Positions 8,283 to 17,241 of a stretch of 64,000 nt of DNA are shown here, one piece after another (positions within the stretch are counted from its first letter, which is position 1; every line of letters begins with the position of its first letter). Origin of the DNA: Bacillota bacterium (GTDB lineage: Bacteria; Bacillota; DSM-12270; Thermacetogeniales; Thermacetogeniaceae); NCBI GenBank assembly GCA_013177945.1, contig JABLXW010000001.1, positions 1-64,000 of the forward strand. Direction: 5' to 3'. The notes below the pieces were generated by a model. The model was not told the origin of the DNA. It searched no databases and was given only the letters and a program-made list of their open reading frames with translations. A program made the translations under genes and the position numbers.

Positions 8283-8536
8283 GTGCCTCACGAAGCTGCT
8301 TTCGAAAATTCGTGAATTCGGGATAAACAAGGTAATTGCGCCGTTTGATTGGGAAGCAATTTGTTATTGTGGTGTTTTTTGGTCTAAAACGACGGTTGAA
8401 CTTTTATTTGGGGGGATTTAAAATTACAATGTTAAACGCAGGCAAGGTGCTAAATGCAGACAGGCGAAAACTGGCGAACTGCACCAGGAAGGTGAAAACC
8501 CACGAAGGGGTGGTTCACCTTCTTTTTTTCGGAGAG
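8283..8536 (+). promoter_or_regulatory. Conserved leader B with intrinsic terminator
   Basis: This is homologous to leader A (1849-2095), including the 5' CGAAGCTGCTTT block, the GGTGTTTTTTGGTC block and the whole 3' structure. The terminator hairpin is AAGGTGAA (8489-8496) / TTCACCTT (8514-8521) with seven T at 8523-8529. Copy B carries about 25 extra bases before the TGCAG stem. The terminator ends just before the region of the next start codons. The same control logic placed before two prepilin-type loci suggests one shared signal. Confidence 0.65.
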
Positions 8537-8587
8537 ATGTGGATGATGGGTAAAGCCGTCCAGACCTGCACCCCCGGGAGGATCATT

Positions 8588-10165
8588 GTGGACGAAGCGC
8601 GCAGCATCTTGCCGGAACCCGGCGTGACGGGGGGGACCCGCGCTCTCCTTGTCTGCCTCTTCCGGCGCGGGAGGAGCAGGCAGGGCTTCCTCCCCGCCCC
8701 CGCGGGCTTCACCCTTTTGGAGCTCATCCTGGTCATCGCCATCATGAGCTTCCTTGTCGCCATTATCACTCCGCTCGTCGGCTTCGCAGACACCAACCAG
8801 AAGGTGCGGGCCACAAGGGAGAGGCTCGAGGAGGTCCGGACCGCCCTCCTGGGGCCGCGGGGCGCCTACGACGCCGAGGGTCTGCGCGTGGTCGGCGGCT
8901 ACGTGGGGGACCGCGACCGCCTCCCCCTCCTGCACAGGTCGATCTGGAACGACGTTTATAAGCGCTGGGACTGGCCGGACCGCGACAGCGCGAGCGTGGT
9001 GGAGGACAACTACGGGACGGGCCAGCCCCTCTCCCTCTGGGAGGAGGTCTACGCTGAGAAGGAAGACTGGAAGGGGCCCTACCTTCCCTGCCCCCGGGAT
9101 GAGTACCCCGACGACGCCGCCGGCCTGGACTGGAACAATCCGGCGGAAAAGCGCGAGTTCGAGATGCGCCAGACCGGGGGGAAGCTGGCGGACGCCTGGG
9201 GGCGCGCCCTCCTCTTCTGGAAGGAGGGGAGCGGCCCCGGCACCACCCTGTGGATCATCAGCGAGGGCCCGGACCGGAAGAGCGGCTGGCGGGACGCGGG
9301 TGGGAATCCTGTCCTGCCGGGCGACGAAAGGGTGGATCATTATGACCCTACGGCTCAGGAAAGTAAGGACGACGTCGTCCTCAAGATCACCCCCGAGGAG
9401 TGGTACAGCCCCAACAGGGCCGCCCGCGAGGAGAGGACGCGCCAGATCCTCGAGCGCATCAGGTCCGCCCTCCTCGGCCCCCCGGATGCCTGCGACGCCG
9501 CGGGGCGGCGGATCATCGGGGGCTACCTCGGCGACGTGGGGAGCTGGCCCAAGCTCTACAAGTGGGACGAGTCCCAGTCCAAGTGGGTGGAAGATGCCTT
9601 GGAGGGCCAGCCGCGCGGCCTGTGGGACTCGGGGTGCGCCCCCACGATACCCGACAGCGTGTACGGGTTTGCCTGGCGGGGACCCTACCTCACCAGACCC
9701 TGGGGCGAGGGGAAGGACGAGGTCCTGCGCGACGCCTGGGGGGAGCCGCTCAGGTTCACCCTGGAAGCCGGAGGCATCCTCACCATCGCCAGCGCCGGGA
9801 GGGACAAGAACTTCGATACCCCTGATGATATCAAGACGGTGATTGCCGCTTCGGCGTGGCAGGTGGCGGGGGTGGTCTTGCGCGGGAAGGTTGCCAACGA
9901 GACGGGAGATGGCGTGGATGTGGAGGTTTCCCTCTGCTACCAGCCGGAGGGGAAAACGGTGAGTTCCACTGTTTATGTTCCTCCGGGCGGGAGTTCGCCC
10001 TTCGTGCTGGAGGTGCCCTCGGGTGACTACACCTGCGGGGGAGCGCGGCTCGCCCGGGCCGTTCTCACCAGCACAGGCGAGGAAAAAAACCGGGCTGTGG
10101 TCTTCATCGGGGTTGGGGGGACGCAGTCCCCGGCAGAGGACAAGCTGGTTCTAACAATCCGCTAA
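8588..10165 (+). CDS. Prepilin-type protein with two tandem GspG-like head domains
   Basis: The 525-residue product has the class III signal AGFTLLELILVIAIMSF with the cleavable Gly and Glu5. After the helix, two related head domains follow each other. The first has RTALLGPRGAYDAEGLRVVGG and YVGDRD; the second has RSALLGPPDACDAAGRRIIGG and YLGDVG. Both then have WGPY/LPCPRDE-like and DAWGR/EPL elements like the GspG pseudopilin tail. A third, beta-rich C-terminal domain (about 430-525) resembles a carboxypeptidase-regulatory fold. The frame is open to 8336. I choose GTG 8588 because GGGAGG lies about 6 bases upstream; ATG 8537 behind leader B is also possible and would give a still longer leader peptide. 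Confidence 0.78.
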   Translation: MDEARSILPEPGVTGGTRALLVCLFRRGRSRQGFLPAPAGFTLLELILVIAIMSFLVAIITPLVGFADTNQKVRATRERLEEVRTALLGPRGAYDAEGLRVVGGYVGDRDRLPLLHRSIWNDVYKRWDWPDRDSASVVEDNYGTGQPLSLWEEVYAEKEDWKGPYLPCPRDEYPDDAAGLDWNNPAEKREFEMRQTGGKLADAWGRALLFWKEGSGPGTTLWIISEGPDRKSGWRDAGGNPVLPGDERVDHYDPTAQESKDDVVLKITPEEWYSPNRAAREERTRQILERIRSALLGPPDACDAAGRRIIGGYLGDVGSWPKLYKWDESQSKWVEDALEGQPRGLWDSGCAPTIPDSVYGFAWRGPYLTRPWGEGKDEVLRDAWGEPLRFTLEAGGILTIASAGRDKNFDTPDDIKTVIAASAWQVAGVVLRGKVANETGDGVDVEVSLCYQPEGKTVSSTVYVPPGGSSPFVLEVPSGDYTCGGARLARAVLTSTGEEKNRAVVFIGVGGTQSPAEDKLVLTIR

Positions 10166-10176
10166 TAGAGGTGGTT

Positions 10177-11640
10177 ATGTTGCTCTCAGTCCTGGCCCTT
10201 GAGCTCGACGGCCCGGTGCTCCGGGCCGTCGCCGTCCGGCGGGCCTTCCGCAGCTTCGTGGTGGGGGAGCACCTCGAGGCGGCCCGCCCGGAGGAAGGCG
10301 CCCCCCTCGCCCCCGAGGAGGCGCGCATGGTGGCAGCCAAGATCCCCGGCTGCCCGCGGGACGTTGTCGTCGTCACCCCCGAGGTGGAGATGGTGGAGGT
10401 CGTCATGGACGCCCGGCGGGTGCGGAAGATGAGCCCGGAGCAGCTGAGGGAGGCGGTGCGCTGGGAGGCCGAGCCCTACTGCACCCTGCCTGCTGCCGAG
10501 TGCCTCGTCGGCTACGAGCTGGGCCTGGAGACCTGGGAGGGGCAGCAGGCGATCTGGGTGACGATGTTTCCCCGCGCCGACTACCAGGCGCTCAAGCGCG
10601 CCCTGTCCGGGGCGGGCCTGAGGCTGAGGAGGGTCTACCCCCCGGACGTCTGCTTCGGGGCGGCGGCGGGGCGCTGGGACCCGGCGCCGGAAAAGATCGC
10701 CGTGGACGTGGGGCTGAAGGCTATCCGGCTCACCCTGGTTGCGGATGGGGAGAGCTGCTCCTACCGCGTCCTGCCCTACGGATTGGAAGCGCTCCGGCTG
10801 CACCTCGACGGCCTGCCCGACGAGGGGCTAACCAGCGCTCTGGCCGAGGTCTTTGAGGCGTGGGAGGGGCGCGGCCTGAAAGTGGTGCTGACCGGCGCGG
10901 GCGCGGGGGAGGCCGGGGTGGCCGATTTTTTCCGGCAGTTCTGCGCCGGGGCCGCGCCCCTGACCATTCCGGCAAAGAGCGGTGCAGCCTCCGCTGCCTT
11001 CGCCAGCGCGGCCGGCGCCGCCCTGCGGGAACTCTACCTTTCGGGGAAATGGAAGACGGTGGGCCCCACCGATGCCGTGAGCGCCCTCCGGCTGTTCCGC
11101 GAGCGGATTTACCTCTACCCCCTGCTCGCCTCAGCAGCAATCATCGCCTTTTTCCTCGGCCACTGGCTCTGGCTCGCGCACCAGACCGGGGTGGCGGAGA
11201 AGCAGGCGGCCGCCCTGAAGGAGGAGCGGGAGACCTTGAGTAAGCTGAAAAATGAGAGTGAGGAGCTGGAAAAAAAGTGCCGGCTCCTGCAGACCCAGCT
11301 CGACTTCCTCAGCAGGGGAGGGAGCGCCGAGCTTGCGAGCGCCGTAGACTTCTGGGCCGCCCTCGGCGCCGCCGCCCCGCCGGACCTCGCTCTGAAAGAG
11401 GTGAAGCCCGGTGGGGGCGGCCTCTGGCTGGTAGCAGGGGAGAGCGGAAGCGTGAAGTCCATCCGCGCCTTCGTCCTCGCCCTCCAGCAGGAGGTCTGGT
11501 GCAACTATGCCAGGATCGAGAGCATCGGGCGCACGGAAAAAACCGAGAAAACATCCTCCCCGGAGACCGGGCGGGAGGAGGAAAGAAAAGAGGTTGTCTT
11601 CAGCTTCAGCCTCAGGGTCGCGGTAAAGGAGGGGGCTTGA
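10177..11640 (+). CDS. PilM-PilN fusion (GspL-like pilus assembly protein)
   Basis: The first roughly 300 residues resemble the actin-like cytoplasmic PilM (VLALELDG, later AVDVGLKAIRLTLV). A membrane helix at about 311-333 (IYLYPLLASAAIIAFFLGHW), a coiled coil (about 335-375) and a small alpha-beta domain follow, as in PilN. In most bacteria PilM and PilN are separate; the fused form has the layout of GspL of type II secretion. It should link the cytoplasmic ATPases to the membrane assembly platform together with the PilO-like protein encoded next. ATG 10177 has GAGG five bases upstream; a GTG at 10171 is also in frame. Confidence 0.82.
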   Translation: MLLSVLALELDGPVLRAVAVRRAFRSFVVGEHLEAARPEEGAPLAPEEARMVAAKIPGCPRDVVVVTPEVEMVEVVMDARRVRKMSPEQLREAVRWEAEPYCTLPAAECLVGYELGLETWEGQQAIWVTMFPRADYQALKRALSGAGLRLRRVYPPDVCFGAAAGRWDPAPEKIAVDVGLKAIRLTLVADGESCSYRVLPYGLEALRLHLDGLPDEGLTSALAEVFEAWEGRGLKVVLTGAGAGEAGVADFFRQFCAGAAPLTIPAKSGAASAAFASAAGAALRELYLSGKWKTVGPTDAVSALRLFRERIYLYPLLASAAIIAFFLGHWLWLAHQTGVAEKQAAALKEERETLSKLKNESEELEKKCRLLQTQLDFLSRGGSAELASAVDFWAALGAAAPPDLALKEVKPGGGGLWLVAGESGSVKSIRAFVLALQQEVWCNYARIESIGRTEKTEKTSSPETGREEERKEVVFSFSLRVAVKEGA

Positions 11641-11656
11641 GAGGGGTGGCACTGCG

Positions 11657-12223
11657 GTGAAGCGCAGGCTCACGAGGTCCGAAAAAATTCTGCTCCTCAC
11701 AGTTCTTCTGGTGGGAAGCTTCTATTTCTACGTGAACAAGATTTATGATCCCTCCATGCGGGCCTTCGAAAAGAGCCGCCGCGAGGTGGAAAGCCTCCGG
11801 GCGGAGGTGGCCGGGTTGGGAACCGAGTGGTCGCTGCGGGGAAGGCTGGTCCAGGCGCGGAGGGAGGCCGGGAGCCTGGAGCAGGACGTGGAACGTCTGA
11901 TGGTTTTGAAGAAGGCCCGGACGGAGCGCGAGGCCACGCTCGTGCTTGCGGAGGTGCTGCACCTGGCCCTCGCGAGCGGGCTGGACGTCAGGAACCTGGC
12001 GTTCAAACAGGCCCGCGGGTCGGAGAGTGCGGTGCCTGCCCGGCCTGCGGAGGCGTTTTCGTGGCAGGAGTACGGCGTTGTTGTGGAAGGGAGCCACAAC
12101 GAGCTTGTGAGCTTCCTCTACCACCTTTCGGAGATTCAGAAGCTGGTGGTCCTGGAAAACCTGCAGGTGAAGGCCGGCAGCCAGCCTGGTCTTCTCGAAG
12201 CCTCCTGCATCCTGCTGATCTGA
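11657..12223 (+). CDS. pilO: PilO-like pilus assembly protein
   Basis: The 188-residue protein has a short basic N-terminus, one membrane helix (about 11-27), a coiled coil (about 35-85) and a C-terminal ferredoxin-like region (YGVVVEGSHNELVSFLYHLSEI) characteristic of PilO. It would dimerise with the PilN half of the preceding protein and align PilM with the pore or pilin. It starts with GTG 17 bases after the PilMN gene and ends 14 bases before pilT. Confidence 0.85.
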   Translation: MKRRLTRSEKILLLTVLLVGSFYFYVNKIYDPSMRAFEKSRREVESLRAEVAGLGTEWSLRGRLVQARREAGSLEQDVERLMVLKKARTEREATLVLAEVLHLALASGLDVRNLAFKQARGSESAVPARPAEAFSWQEYGVVVEGSHNELVSFLYHLSEIQKLVVLENLQVKAGSQPGLLEASCILLI

Positions 12224-12237
12224 GGAGGGAGCTTGAG

Positions 12238-13353
12238 GTGGCGTCAAGAGGCTCTACAGACCTGGCGAAAGACCGGGTCGGCCATATTGAAGAACTGCTC
12301 GAGGCTGCCAGGGAGCGAAACGCTTCTGACCTGCACCTTACGCCTTACAGCCCGCCGATTGTCAGGGTGGTGGGGGAGTTGCTCCCGCTCCCCTATCCCC
12401 CCCTGGCCCCTGAGGACACCAGGCGCCTTGCCCACCAGATTTTGACCCCGAGGCACCGGGAGGTACTCGAGGAGAGGAAGTCGGTGGACCTCGCGGTCGG
12501 GGTCGGGGGGCTGGGGAGGTTCCGGATCAACGCCTACTACCAGCGCGGCCACGTTACCGTGGCCATCCGGCGGCTGGCCGACGAGATTCCGGAACTGTCC
12601 ACCCTGGGCCTGCCGCCCTCGGTGGAGGGGCTGGCCGACCTCCCGAACGGGCTGGTGCTGGTGACCGGGACAACAGGGAGCGGGAAGTCCACGACTTTGG
12701 CCGCCCTGATCGAGAGGATCAACTCCACCTCGCGCCGGAACATCATCACCATCGAAGACCCTATCGAGTACGTGCACTTCAACCACCGGAGCATCATCAA
12801 CCAGCGGGAGCTCTACACAGATGTGCCGACCTTCGCCGAAGGGCTCCGGTCGGCCCTCCGGGCTGACCCTGATGTGATCCTCGTGGGAGAGATGCGGGAT
12901 CTGGAAACGATGCGGACGGCCGTCATGGCCGCCGAAACCGGGCACCTCGTCTTTTCTACCCTTCACTCCCGGGATGCCGTTTCCTCCATTACGAGGATCC
13001 TGGGTGTTTTCACCCCCGAAGAGCAGAACCAGATCAGGCAGCAGCTTTCCGTATCACTGCGGGCGGTTATCTCCCAGCAGCTGCTTCCCAAAAAGGACGG
13101 GTCCGGCCGCGTCCTGGCCTCGGAAGTGATGTTCGTCACACCGGCTATCAGCAATCTCATCCGTTTGGGGAAGCTGGAGCACATCGCCACTGCCATCGAA
13201 ACCGGGAAGAACTTCGGGATGCAGACGATGGAGCAGTCCCTGGAACTCCTCTATAAAAAGGGCCTCATCGACTACCAGACTGCTTTGAAAGGCGCCCGCA
13301 ACCCTTTGCTTCTCAAAGAAAAACTGGGGTCCTGCGGGCGGGGAGGTGTTTAG
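12238..13353 (+). CDS. pilT: Pilus retraction ATPase PilT
   Basis: This 371-residue hexameric ATPase drives pilus retraction and twitching. Walker A is GTTGSGKST (144-152). An Asp-box with ITIEDPIEYVH, Walker B VILVGEMRD and a His-box TGHLVFSTLHS follow. The C-terminal AISNLIRLGK matches the AIRNLIRE motif that sets PilT apart from PilB. GTG 12238 has GGAGGGA eight bases upstream; longer in-frame starts fall inside pilO. It abuts pilB with no gap. Confidence 0.95.
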   Translation: MASRGSTDLAKDRVGHIEELLEAARERNASDLHLTPYSPPIVRVVGELLPLPYPPLAPEDTRRLAHQILTPRHREVLEERKSVDLAVGVGGLGRFRINAYYQRGHVTVAIRRLADEIPELSTLGLPPSVEGLADLPNGLVLVTGTTGSGKSTTLAALIERINSTSRRNIITIEDPIEYVHFNHRSIINQRELYTDVPTFAEGLRSALRADPDVILVGEMRDLETMRTAVMAAETGHLVFSTLHSRDAVSSITRILGVFTPEEQNQIRQQLSVSLRAVISQQLLPKKDGSGRVLASEVMFVTPAISNLIRLGKLEHIATAIETGKNFGMQTMEQSLELLYKKGLIDYQTALKGARNPLLLKEKLGSCGRGGV

Positions 13354-14997
13354 ATGGCGCGCAGGAGGTTGGGCGAATTCCTTGTCAGCAAAGGGGTGCT
13401 CACCAGGGAAGCCCTCGGCGCGGCGCTGAAGGCCCAGCGCGCCACCGGGAAGAAGCTGGGAGAGGTGCTGGTCAGCCTGGGATTCCTCGAGGAGTCCCGG
13501 CTTGCTTCGCTGCTGGCGGAATTTTTCGGCCTCCCGCTTTTTTCACGCGATGAGATCAAACTGGCCCCGGAACTCCCTTCCCTGGTGCCCAGGCAGCTTG
13601 CCTTCAGGCACAGCATCGTCCCGGTGGCTTTAAAGAACGGTGAGCTCTTTATTGCCTGCACCCAACCCGTATCCAGCACGGTGCTGGAGAACCTGGGTCG
13701 CGTTACGGGAAAGCGCATCCAGCTCGTGCTCATGAAGCCCTCGGAACTGGCCGGCGCCCTCCAGATGGTTTACTCCGAGCAGCCTGGAGAGGAGGCTCCC
13801 GATGCTGAAGAAGCCTTCTCGCCGGAAGATCCCGGTTATGCCGTAAAGCTTTTGGACCACCTGATTTCCACCGCCGTTGCCAGGCGTGCCTCCGACCTCC
13901 ATCTGGAGCCTGACCGCGACCACCTCAGGGTGCGCCTGCGCATTGACGGCCTGCTCAAGACGGTAGAGCGGCTTCCGCTGGCGGCAGCGCCCCTCCTCAT
14001 TTCGCGCCTGAAGGTCCTCAGCAACATGAACATCGCCGAAAAACGCAGCCCCCAGGACGGCGGCTTTCTCTACGAACGGAACGGCCTCGCGATCAGCATC
14101 AGGGTTTCCACCCTGCCCTGCACGAAAGGGGAAAAGGCGGTTCTGAGGCTCCTCCCTCCCCATGACGAGGTCTTTGCCATTGAGGAGCTGGGCATGGAGG
14201 ACGATACACGCCAGGCCTTCCTGGAGATTTTGGGAGCGCCGCACGGCCTGATCCTGGTCACGGGGCCGAGCGGGAGCGGGAAGACTTTCACCCTTTACGC
14301 GGCCTTGCGGCGCCTCCGCTCGGAGACCGTGAACATCACCACTGTGGAGGACCCCGTAGAGGTGCAGATGCCCGGGATTACCCAGACCCAGGTCGACCAC
14401 AGCGCGGCCAAAAAATACGGGTACTGCATGGCACTGAGGGCGGTCCTGCGGCAGGATCCCGACATCATCATGGTGGGGGAGATCCGCGATGGGGAGACGG
14501 CCACCATGGCGCTCCAGGCGGCGCTCACAGGGCACCTCGTGCTCTCTACCCTCCACACCAACGACGCTCCGAGCGCCGTGGAACGCCTGCTCGACATGGG
14601 CTGCGAGCGGTACCTCGTGGCCTCCGCCCTGCGGGCGGTGCTCGCCCAGCGGCTCGTCCGCCTCGTTTGCCCTGAGTGCCGCGAGGCCTATACCCCGACC
14701 CCGGCTGAACTTCAGTCCCTCGGCATAGATCCGGGCAGCGGGTTTACCTGCTTTCAGGGCCGGGGCTGCGTTGTCTGTCACGGGACAGGCTACCGGGGCC
14801 GGACGGGGATCTTCGAACTGCTCCGGATCGATTCCAGGCTCCGGCGTCTTATCTCCGGCGGTGCCGATACCGGAGCCATCCGGGACTACGCCCGGAGCCA
14901 GCTCAAGATGCGGACGCTTCTTGAAGACGGGGTGCTGAAGGTGCAGAAGGGACTCACCACGGTTGCCGAAATCTTGAGGGTCACACGGGAGTGGTAG
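13354..14997 (+). CDS. pilB: Pilus extension ATPase PilB with MshEN c-di-GMP-binding domain
   Basis: This is a 547-residue ATPase. The N-terminus carries two tandem 24-residue motifs of the MshEN type (RLGEFLVSKGVLT... and KLGEVLVSLGFLE...) separated by five residues, the arrangement shown to bind cyclic di-GMP in MshE and related PilB proteins. The motor domain has Walker A GPSGSGKT (304-311), Walker B IIMVGEIRD and LSTLHTNDA. A four-Cys zinc motif lies at about 438-480 (CPEC...CVVC). It powers pilin polymerisation with PilC. The start follows the pilT stop directly, with GGGGAGGTG upstream. Confidence 0.95.
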   Translation: MARRRLGEFLVSKGVLTREALGAALKAQRATGKKLGEVLVSLGFLEESRLASLLAEFFGLPLFSRDEIKLAPELPSLVPRQLAFRHSIVPVALKNGELFIACTQPVSSTVLENLGRVTGKRIQLVLMKPSELAGALQMVYSEQPGEEAPDAEEAFSPEDPGYAVKLLDHLISTAVARRASDLHLEPDRDHLRVRLRIDGLLKTVERLPLAAAPLLISRLKVLSNMNIAEKRSPQDGGFLYERNGLAISIRVSTLPCTKGEKAVLRLLPPHDEVFAIEELGMEDDTRQAFLEILGAPHGLILVTGPSGSGKTFTLYAALRRLRSETVNITTVEDPVEVQMPGITQTQVDHSAAKKYGYCMALRAVLRQDPDIIMVGEIRDGETATMALQAALTGHLVLSTLHTNDAPSAVERLLDMGCERYLVASALRAVLAQRLVRLVCPECREAYTPTPAELQSLGIDPGSGFTCFQGRGCVVCHGTGYRGRTGIFELLRIDSRLRRLISGGADTGAIRDYARSQLKMRTLLEDGVLKVQKGLTTVAEILRVTREW

Positions 14998-15005
14998 GTG
15001 GGAGG

Positions 15006-16238
15006 ATGCCGTCCTTTTTTTACACGGCCCTGGATCCCCGGGGGAAAACCGTCAAAGGGACCATCAGCGGGGCGACCATTACCGAAGCCGCCAGGACCTT
15101 GAGAAGTTGGGGGCTTTCCATTACGGCCCTGGAGGAAGCCGGGGACCCGGACGAGGGGGCTTCCGCGCCGTCCCCGGACCTCCTGACCAGTCTCAGCTTT
15201 GTCACCCAGGCCGATGTTGTCCTGCTCCTAAAGCAGATGGCGGCCATGCTCAGAAGCGGGATTTCTCTTGTCCCTACTCTTTCCTTGCTGGAGCGGCAGA
15301 CCTCGCGGCGGAAGCTGAAGTTTATCCTCGCCCGCCTGCGGAGCGAAGTGGAGACGGGGAAGCCGCTGAGCGAAGCGATGGCGCTCTTTCCCAGGACGTT
15401 TCCGTCATTGTTGATCAGCATGGTCAAAGTGGGGGAGACCACGGGCCTCCTGGAGACCTCCTTAGAGCGGGTGACTGCTTTGTGGGAGGAAAAACTCGGC
15501 CTTTTCCGGCGGATTCTCTCCACCCTTATTTACCCGGCGCTGGTGTTCGCGGCCGCCCTGGGAGCAGTCGCTTTCCTCGTCGGCTACGTGGTTCCTAAAC
15601 TAACCCCTTTTGTCAAGTCGATGGGCGGAAAACTGACCTGGAACGTGGAGATCCTCCTTGCCGCCGGCGCCTCCTTCCCTGTCCTGGCCCCCAAAATCTT
15701 TGCGGGTGTCGCTTTGGTTGCGGGCCTTTTCGGCCTCCTCCACTACCTTCCGGGGCCCAGGTACTACCTCGACCTTGCCAAGCTCCGCCTCCCCTTAATA
15801 GGATCGGTCTTCACCTCCGCCCTCGTAGTCCATTTTGCCCGCACCTTTTCCCTGCTGCTGGAAAGCGGAGTGCCCGTTCTGGATTCGCTCCGGATTACGG
15901 AAGAAAGCGCGAGCAACTACGCAGCCAAAAAGGTGCTGCGCGAAATGGCGGAGCGCGTCCTCGAGGGCGAAAACCTTTCTGCTCCTTTGCTCAATGCCAC
16001 CAGGGTTTTTCCGCCCGTGGTCGGCACCTCCGTAAGGGTGGGGGAAGAAACCGGCGGCGTGGATACATCCCTCGCCATGGTTGCCAGGATGTACCAGGAA
16101 CTCTTGGAGGTGCGCCTTAAGCAGCTGGTAAACCTTATCGAGCCGGCTTTGATCATCTTTCTGGGGGGAATCGTGGCGTTCGTGGCATCGGCCATGATCT
16201 GCGCCATCATTTCGAGCTACGGCCGGCTCGCGGGCTAG
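15006..16238 (+). CDS. pilC: Pilus assembly platform protein PilC
   Basis: The protein of about 410 residues has two T2SSF repeats, each a cytoplasmic helical bundle followed by membrane helices (LLKQMAAMLRSGISLVPTL in the first, HFARTFSLLLESGVPVLDSL in the second), and a hydrophobic C-terminus. PilC sits in the membrane under the growing pilus and is turned by PilB/PilT. ATG 15006 is preceded by AGGTGGGAGG; GTG 14991 overlapping pilB is an alternative. It is the last gene of the pilus operon. No prepilin peptidase gene is visible in the window. Confidence 0.93.
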   Translation: MPSFFYTALDPRGKTVKGTISGATITEAARTLRSWGLSITALEEAGDPDEGASAPSPDLLTSLSFVTQADVVLLLKQMAAMLRSGISLVPTLSLLERQTSRRKLKFILARLRSEVETGKPLSEAMALFPRTFPSLLISMVKVGETTGLLETSLERVTALWEEKLGLFRRILSTLIYPALVFAAALGAVAFLVGYVVPKLTPFVKSMGGKLTWNVEILLAAGASFPVLAPKIFAGVALVAGLFGLLHYLPGPRYYLDLAKLRLPLIGSVFTSALVVHFARTFSLLLESGVPVLDSLRITEESASNYAAKKVLREMAERVLEGENLSAPLLNATRVFPPVVGTSVRVGEETGGVDTSLAMVARMYQELLEVRLKQLVNLIEPALIIFLGGIVAFVASAMICAIISSYGRLAG

Positions 16239-16455
16239 CAATCTCTCGAGTACCGGTGTCGTATTTCCGGTGTCTTCCACACTTTCATCCCGCCCCCCGA
16301 AGGAGACGGGTCTTCCCGCGCCGATTTGTCCGGTGGTCTCTTCGCCGGAGACGGTACACGCAACGGAAATCGCGCTTCTCTCTAGCTCAGGAAGGAAACG
16401 CTGCGATCGTTTTAACTTTCCTGCCGGGAAGCCTCTCCCGGAAGGGACGGACGGT

Positions 16456-16866
16456 TCACGGCTCCACCCGTGTGATGCCTTCGACCTTCTCGAAATCTCT
16501 GTCGTAAGAGTAGATCTCGCTCAACTTGCAGGCGATCATCTGGGCAGCAACAACAGCGTCGGTCCAGTCAATGTTTTTCTCTACGTAAAGTTGGAGGGCC
16601 CTCTTGGCAACTTTTTTGTTGGCGTGGCGCAGGCCGCGTAGGTTCAGGATTGGGGTGAGCAGCCCCCGGATCTGGCTCTTGGGCTGGTCGTAAAACTTTT
16701 CGAGGGTCCACACCACGTCCGCCAGGACGAGCTCGGGCAACCAGACTTCCTCGGCGCCGACTTCAGCCCGTTTTAGGAGTTCGGCACAACGGGTTGCCTG
16801 CTCCGGAACATCATCGGTCAAGAAGCGAAGAATAACGTTAGCGTCGAGCGCGCGCAACTTTTTCAC
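16456..16866 (-). CDS. PIN-domain toxin (VapC-like)
   Basis: The 136-residue PIN-domain ribonuclease has the conserved acidic residues in LDANVILRFL near the N-terminus, the central Glu in the LPELVLADVVW region, Asp in DWTDAVVAAQM and Asp in YSYDRDF. VapC toxins cut initiator tRNA or rRNA when free of antitoxin. The start overlaps the 3' end of the antitoxin gene by 29 bases, the usual coupled arrangement. Confidence 0.88.
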   Translation of the reverse strand: MKKLRALDANVILRFLTDDVPEQATRCAELLKRAEVGAEEVWLPELVLADVVWTLEKFYDQPKSQIRGLLTPILNLRGLRHANKKVAKRALQLYVEKNIDWTDAVVAAQMIACKLSEIYSYDRDFEKVEGITRVEP

Positions 16867-17089
16867 GGCTGCGTTCCTCCGCTACTTTGTGGCGGGCAGT
16901 CTTGAAATCCTGCGGCGCGTCCGCTTTAACGGCGCCCTTGAGCGTCTCGATTCCTCCTGCAGCTGGGACGATCCGGGCGGCATCTTTTTCGACCACAAAG
17001 CGGATGCGCGTCCCAGGGCGGAGGTTCAGCAGTTTTCTGACCTCGGCGGGCAAGGTGATCTGGCCTTTTTTTGAAACCTTGGCGAACAT
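16838..17089 (-). CDS. AbrB/SpoVT-type antitoxin
   Basis: The 83-residue protein opens with a swapped-hairpin AbrB DNA-binding domain (VSKKGQITLPAEVRKLLNLRPGTRIRF). A C-terminal tail, rich in Arg, Lys and Ala, presumably wraps the PIN toxin encoded downstream. It should repress its own promoter. The ATG is preceded by GGGAGG on the reverse strand. Confidence 0.9.
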   Translation of the reverse strand: MFAKVSKKGQITLPAEVRKLLNLRPGTRIRFVVEKDAARIVPAAGGIETLKGAVKADAPQDFKTARHKVAEERSREKVARARR

Positions 17090-17090
17090 T

Positions 17091-17160
17091 ACTTTACCTC
17101 CCAGTACAAAGTTTACCCTAAAGGATCATTGTAAAGCAAAAGTAAAAGTAAGTAAAGCGC
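17091..17160 (-). promoter_or_regulatory. Likely operator region of the first toxin-antitoxin pair
   Basis: Several ACTTTAC/GTAAAG half-sites in both orientations lie directly upstream of the antitoxin start (TACTTTACC near 17090, TGTAAAGC near 17130, AGTAAAGC near 17155). AbrB-type antitoxins bind such repeated short sites. This is inferred from position and symmetry only. Confidence 0.4.
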
Positions 17161-17241
17161 TTGGAGCAGAAATCGTGGGAGCGAACTTTTTGTGTTTTGG
17201 TCCACGTACTTGTCGCCATTCCTGGCGGGCTGCTGAGAATA

